Shown here piece by piece: positions 62,793 to 64,000 of a stretch of DNA of 64,000 nt. Under the pieces are notes generated by a model that had not been told where the DNA came from, did no database searches, and saw only the letters and a list, made by a program, of their open reading frames with translations. Positions within the stretch are counted from its first letter, which is position 1, and every line of letters starts with the position of its first letter. This DNA is from Kitasatospora humi (GTDB lineage Bacteria > Actinomycetota > Actinomycetes > Streptomycetales > Streptomycetaceae): NCBI RefSeq assembly GCF_020907985.1, contig NZ_JAJJPA010000003.1:1-64000 (forward strand). Reading direction: 5' to 3'. A program made the translations under genes and the position numbers.

Positions 62793-63407
62793 GTGCCGCA
62801 TGTCCTGGTCCTCAACGCGTCGTACGAGCCCCTAGGGGTCGTATCGACGCGCCGCGCCCTCATCCTGGTCCTCAATCACAAGGCGGTCAGCCTGGAGGAC
62901 TCGGGTGTCACCCTGCACAGCGCCACCAGCGCCGTAACGGCGCCCTCCGTGGTGCGGTTGACCCGGTTCGTCCGGGTGCCGTTCCGCGGGCCAGTACCGC
63001 TCACCCGCCGCGCACTCTTCGCCCGTGACCACGGGCGATGCGTCTATTGCGGGGCCGCCGCGACCAGCGTCGACCACGTGATCCCGCGCAGTCGCGGCGG
63101 GCAGCACCGCTGGGACAACGTGGTGGCGGCCTGCCGCCGCTGCAACCACATGAAGGCCGACCGCCACCTGACCGAGCTCGGGTGGCGGATGAAGCGACCT
63201 CCGGCCCCGCCCAGCGGGCTGGCCTGGCGCATCATCGGAACCGGGATCAAGGACCCGCGCTGGCGGCCCTACCTGGAGCCGTACGGCGGCACGGACCAGT
63301 TCCGTGACTTCGAACACCATGTCCATACCGACCACGCGGGAGCACCGGTTCCGCTGGGCCGGTCGCGTCCTGTCCACCGCGGTGAGCCGGAGAGCATCAT
63401 CGCCTGA
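62793..63407 (+). CDS. HNH endonuclease
   Basis: A 204-residue HNH nuclease. The zinc/catalytic core is CVYCGAAATSVDHVIPRSRGG near residues 87-107 followed by DNVVAACRRCNHMKADR, with two CxxC pairs and the H-N-H residues. The N-terminus VLVLNASYEPLGVVSTRRALILV is typical of the stand-alone HNH family that is almost universal in actinobacteria and is of unproven function. GTG 62793 follows AAGGAGG at 5 nt; the frame is open to an ATG at 62679 with no supporting site. No restriction or phage genes are adjacent. Confidence 0.92.
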   Translation: MPHVLVLNASYEPLGVVSTRRALILVLNHKAVSLEDSGVTLHSATSAVTAPSVVRLTRFVRVPFRGPVPLTRRALFARDHGRCVYCGAAATSVDHVIPRSRGGQHRWDNVVAACRRCNHMKADRHLTELGWRMKRPPAPPSGLAWRIIGTGIKDPRWRPYLEPYGGTDQFRDFEHHVHTDHAGAPVPLGRSRPVHRGEPESIIA

Positions 63408-63441
63408 CCAGCCCGGGCCGCAGTACCGCCGGTAGCCCCAT

Positions 63442-63482
63442 GGGCCGGCGGCGCCCCCTCCAGGAGGGAGCGCCGCCGGCCC
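63442..63482. terminator. Bidirectional terminator
   Basis: GGGCCGGCGGCGC (63442-63454) pairs perfectly over 13 bp with 63470-63482; the 15-nt loop can add CCCTC/GAGGG. It lies between convergent HNH and F5/8-type-C genes. Confidence 0.9.
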
Positions 63483-63490
63483 GCCGCGTT

Positions 63491-64000
63491 TCAGCGCCCT
63501 GCGGCGGCCCCGGGGGTCGGGCCCGGGGTGGGCGACGGGCCGGGGACGGGGCTCGGGTCACCGGTCGGCTGCGCGGTCGGTGCGGGCGACGGCACCGCGG
63601 GGCTGGGCGAGGCCGACCCGCTCGGCGACGGCGTCGGGGCGGGCACCCCGCCCGGGGTCGGTGTGGGCGTCGGCACCCCGAACGGCGGCACCGGCGGGGT
63701 GGGCGCCGCCGCCGGGTCGTCGACCGCGTACAGCTCGATCCCGTAGAGCGAGTAGCCGTACTTGGTGGCCCGGCTGATGCCCTGCATCCGCAGGTAGACC
63801 GCGCCCGGCGCGTCGAACCGCACCGTCTCGGTGCCACCCCTGCCGTTCGCCACGGTGGCCACGGTGGTCCAGTTCACCCCGTCGGTCGAGGTCTGCAGCT
63901 GGTAGGCGGCGCCATAGGCGTCCTGCCAGTGCAGCACCGCCTCGCCCAGGTGGGTGGCCCGCGGCAGCTGGAGCTGCACCCAGGCGTTGTCCACCGCCGG
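63491..64000 (-). CDS. F5/8-type-C (discoidin-like) domain protein, 3' end only
   Basis: Partial: the reading frame continues past the right edge. The visible part holds the end of a galactose-binding-like/discoidin domain (NAWVQLQLPRATHLGEAVLHW, then YQLQTSTDGVNWTTVATV and AVYLRMQGISRATKYGYSLYGIEL) followed by a proline/threonine/serine-rich C-terminal tail of about 75 residues ending at the stop. Such domains bind carbohydrates, usually on secreted enzymes or surface proteins; the missing part probably carries a signal peptide and an enzyme. What lies at the N-terminus cannot be told from here. Confidence 0.8.
   Translation of the reverse strand, partial: PAVDNAWVQLQLPRATHLGEAVLHWQDAYGAAYQLQTSTDGVNWTTVATVANGRGGTETVRFDAPGAVYLRMQGISRATKYGYSLYGIELYAVDDPAAAPTPPVPPFGVPTPTPTPGGVPAPTPSPSGSASPSPAVPSPAPTAQPTGDPSPVPGPSPTPGPTPGAAAGR

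Noticed and set aside
62793-63407. HNH nuclease as part of a defence system
   Set aside because: No methylase, helicase or other defence gene is adjacent, and this stand-alone type is almost universal in actinobacteria.

Overview
The window is about 64 kb of very GC-rich DNA with frequent GTG starts, GTGA/ATGA start-stop overlaps, long inverted-repeat terminators without T-runs and a strong third-position GC bias. Together with gene content (a two-gene-product copper operon behind an ATACCC/GGGTAT dyad, an LAxTG sortase-E substrate with a thioester domain, an SsbB-like protein, a PknG-GlnH-GlnX cluster, ROK and TetR regulators) this points to the core chromosome of a Streptomycetaceae actinomycete, Streptomyces or Kitasatospora. 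I see no rRNA, no CRISPR array, no insertion sequence and no prophage. There is one tRNA gene.

Layout. 1-9.4 kb: GNAT acetyltransferase, two-domain VOC protein, RecD2-type helicase, citrate synthase, an SDR oxidoreductase and a convergent copZ-copA copper-export operon. 9.4-11.6 kb: dihydroxyacetone kinase genes dhaK-dhaL with dhaM divergent. 11.6-24 kb: a PolA-like polymerase without a 5' nuclease, M3 oligopeptidase, TrmB/LuxR-type regulator, secreted GH5 glycosidase, TetR regulator divergent from an acyl-CoA dehydrogenase, DUF1918 protein, enoyl-CoA hydratase, Nudix hydrolase, phosphopantetheinyl transferase and a zinc-finger rhomboid protease. 24-28 kb: tRNA-Arg(TCT), a gene-poor stretch with two DnaA-box-like sites, an SSB with an unusually long C-terminal tail, and a cell-wall thioester-domain protein. 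28-31.5 kb: EttA translation factor, a thioesterase and a coupled hypothetical gene. 31.6-39.5 kb: a translationally coupled operon of two giant FtsX-type permeases and an ATPase with an AbrB-like tail; the junction of the two permeases holds a minisatellite of fifteen 15-bp units. 39.7-42.3 kb: truncated haemoglobin and an ABC-2 exporter pair.

42.3-52.4 kb is the most coherent and interesting block: seven same-strand genes in the order (5' to 3') GlnX-like membrane sensor, GlnH-like binding protein, coiled-coil protein, PknG-type kinase, PP2C phosphatase, vWA protein, FHA protein. Kinase, phosphatase and FHA protein all carry N-terminal zinc-ribbon modules. It reads as an extracellular amino-acid-like ligand sensor wired to a kinase/phosphatase/phosphopeptide-binding module, with a vWA scaffold.

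52.5-64 kb: CtaG-type oxidase assembly protein, nucleosidase, ZIP transporter divergent from a DedA protein, MFS exporter, SnoaL-like protein, a sugar-use operon (ROK regulator, GH4 glycosidase, BadF-type sugar kinase), MscS channel, HNH endonuclease and the 3' end of a secreted or surface F5/8-type-C-domain protein that runs off the window. Functions are assigned from motifs read directly in the translated sequence; no database search was run.
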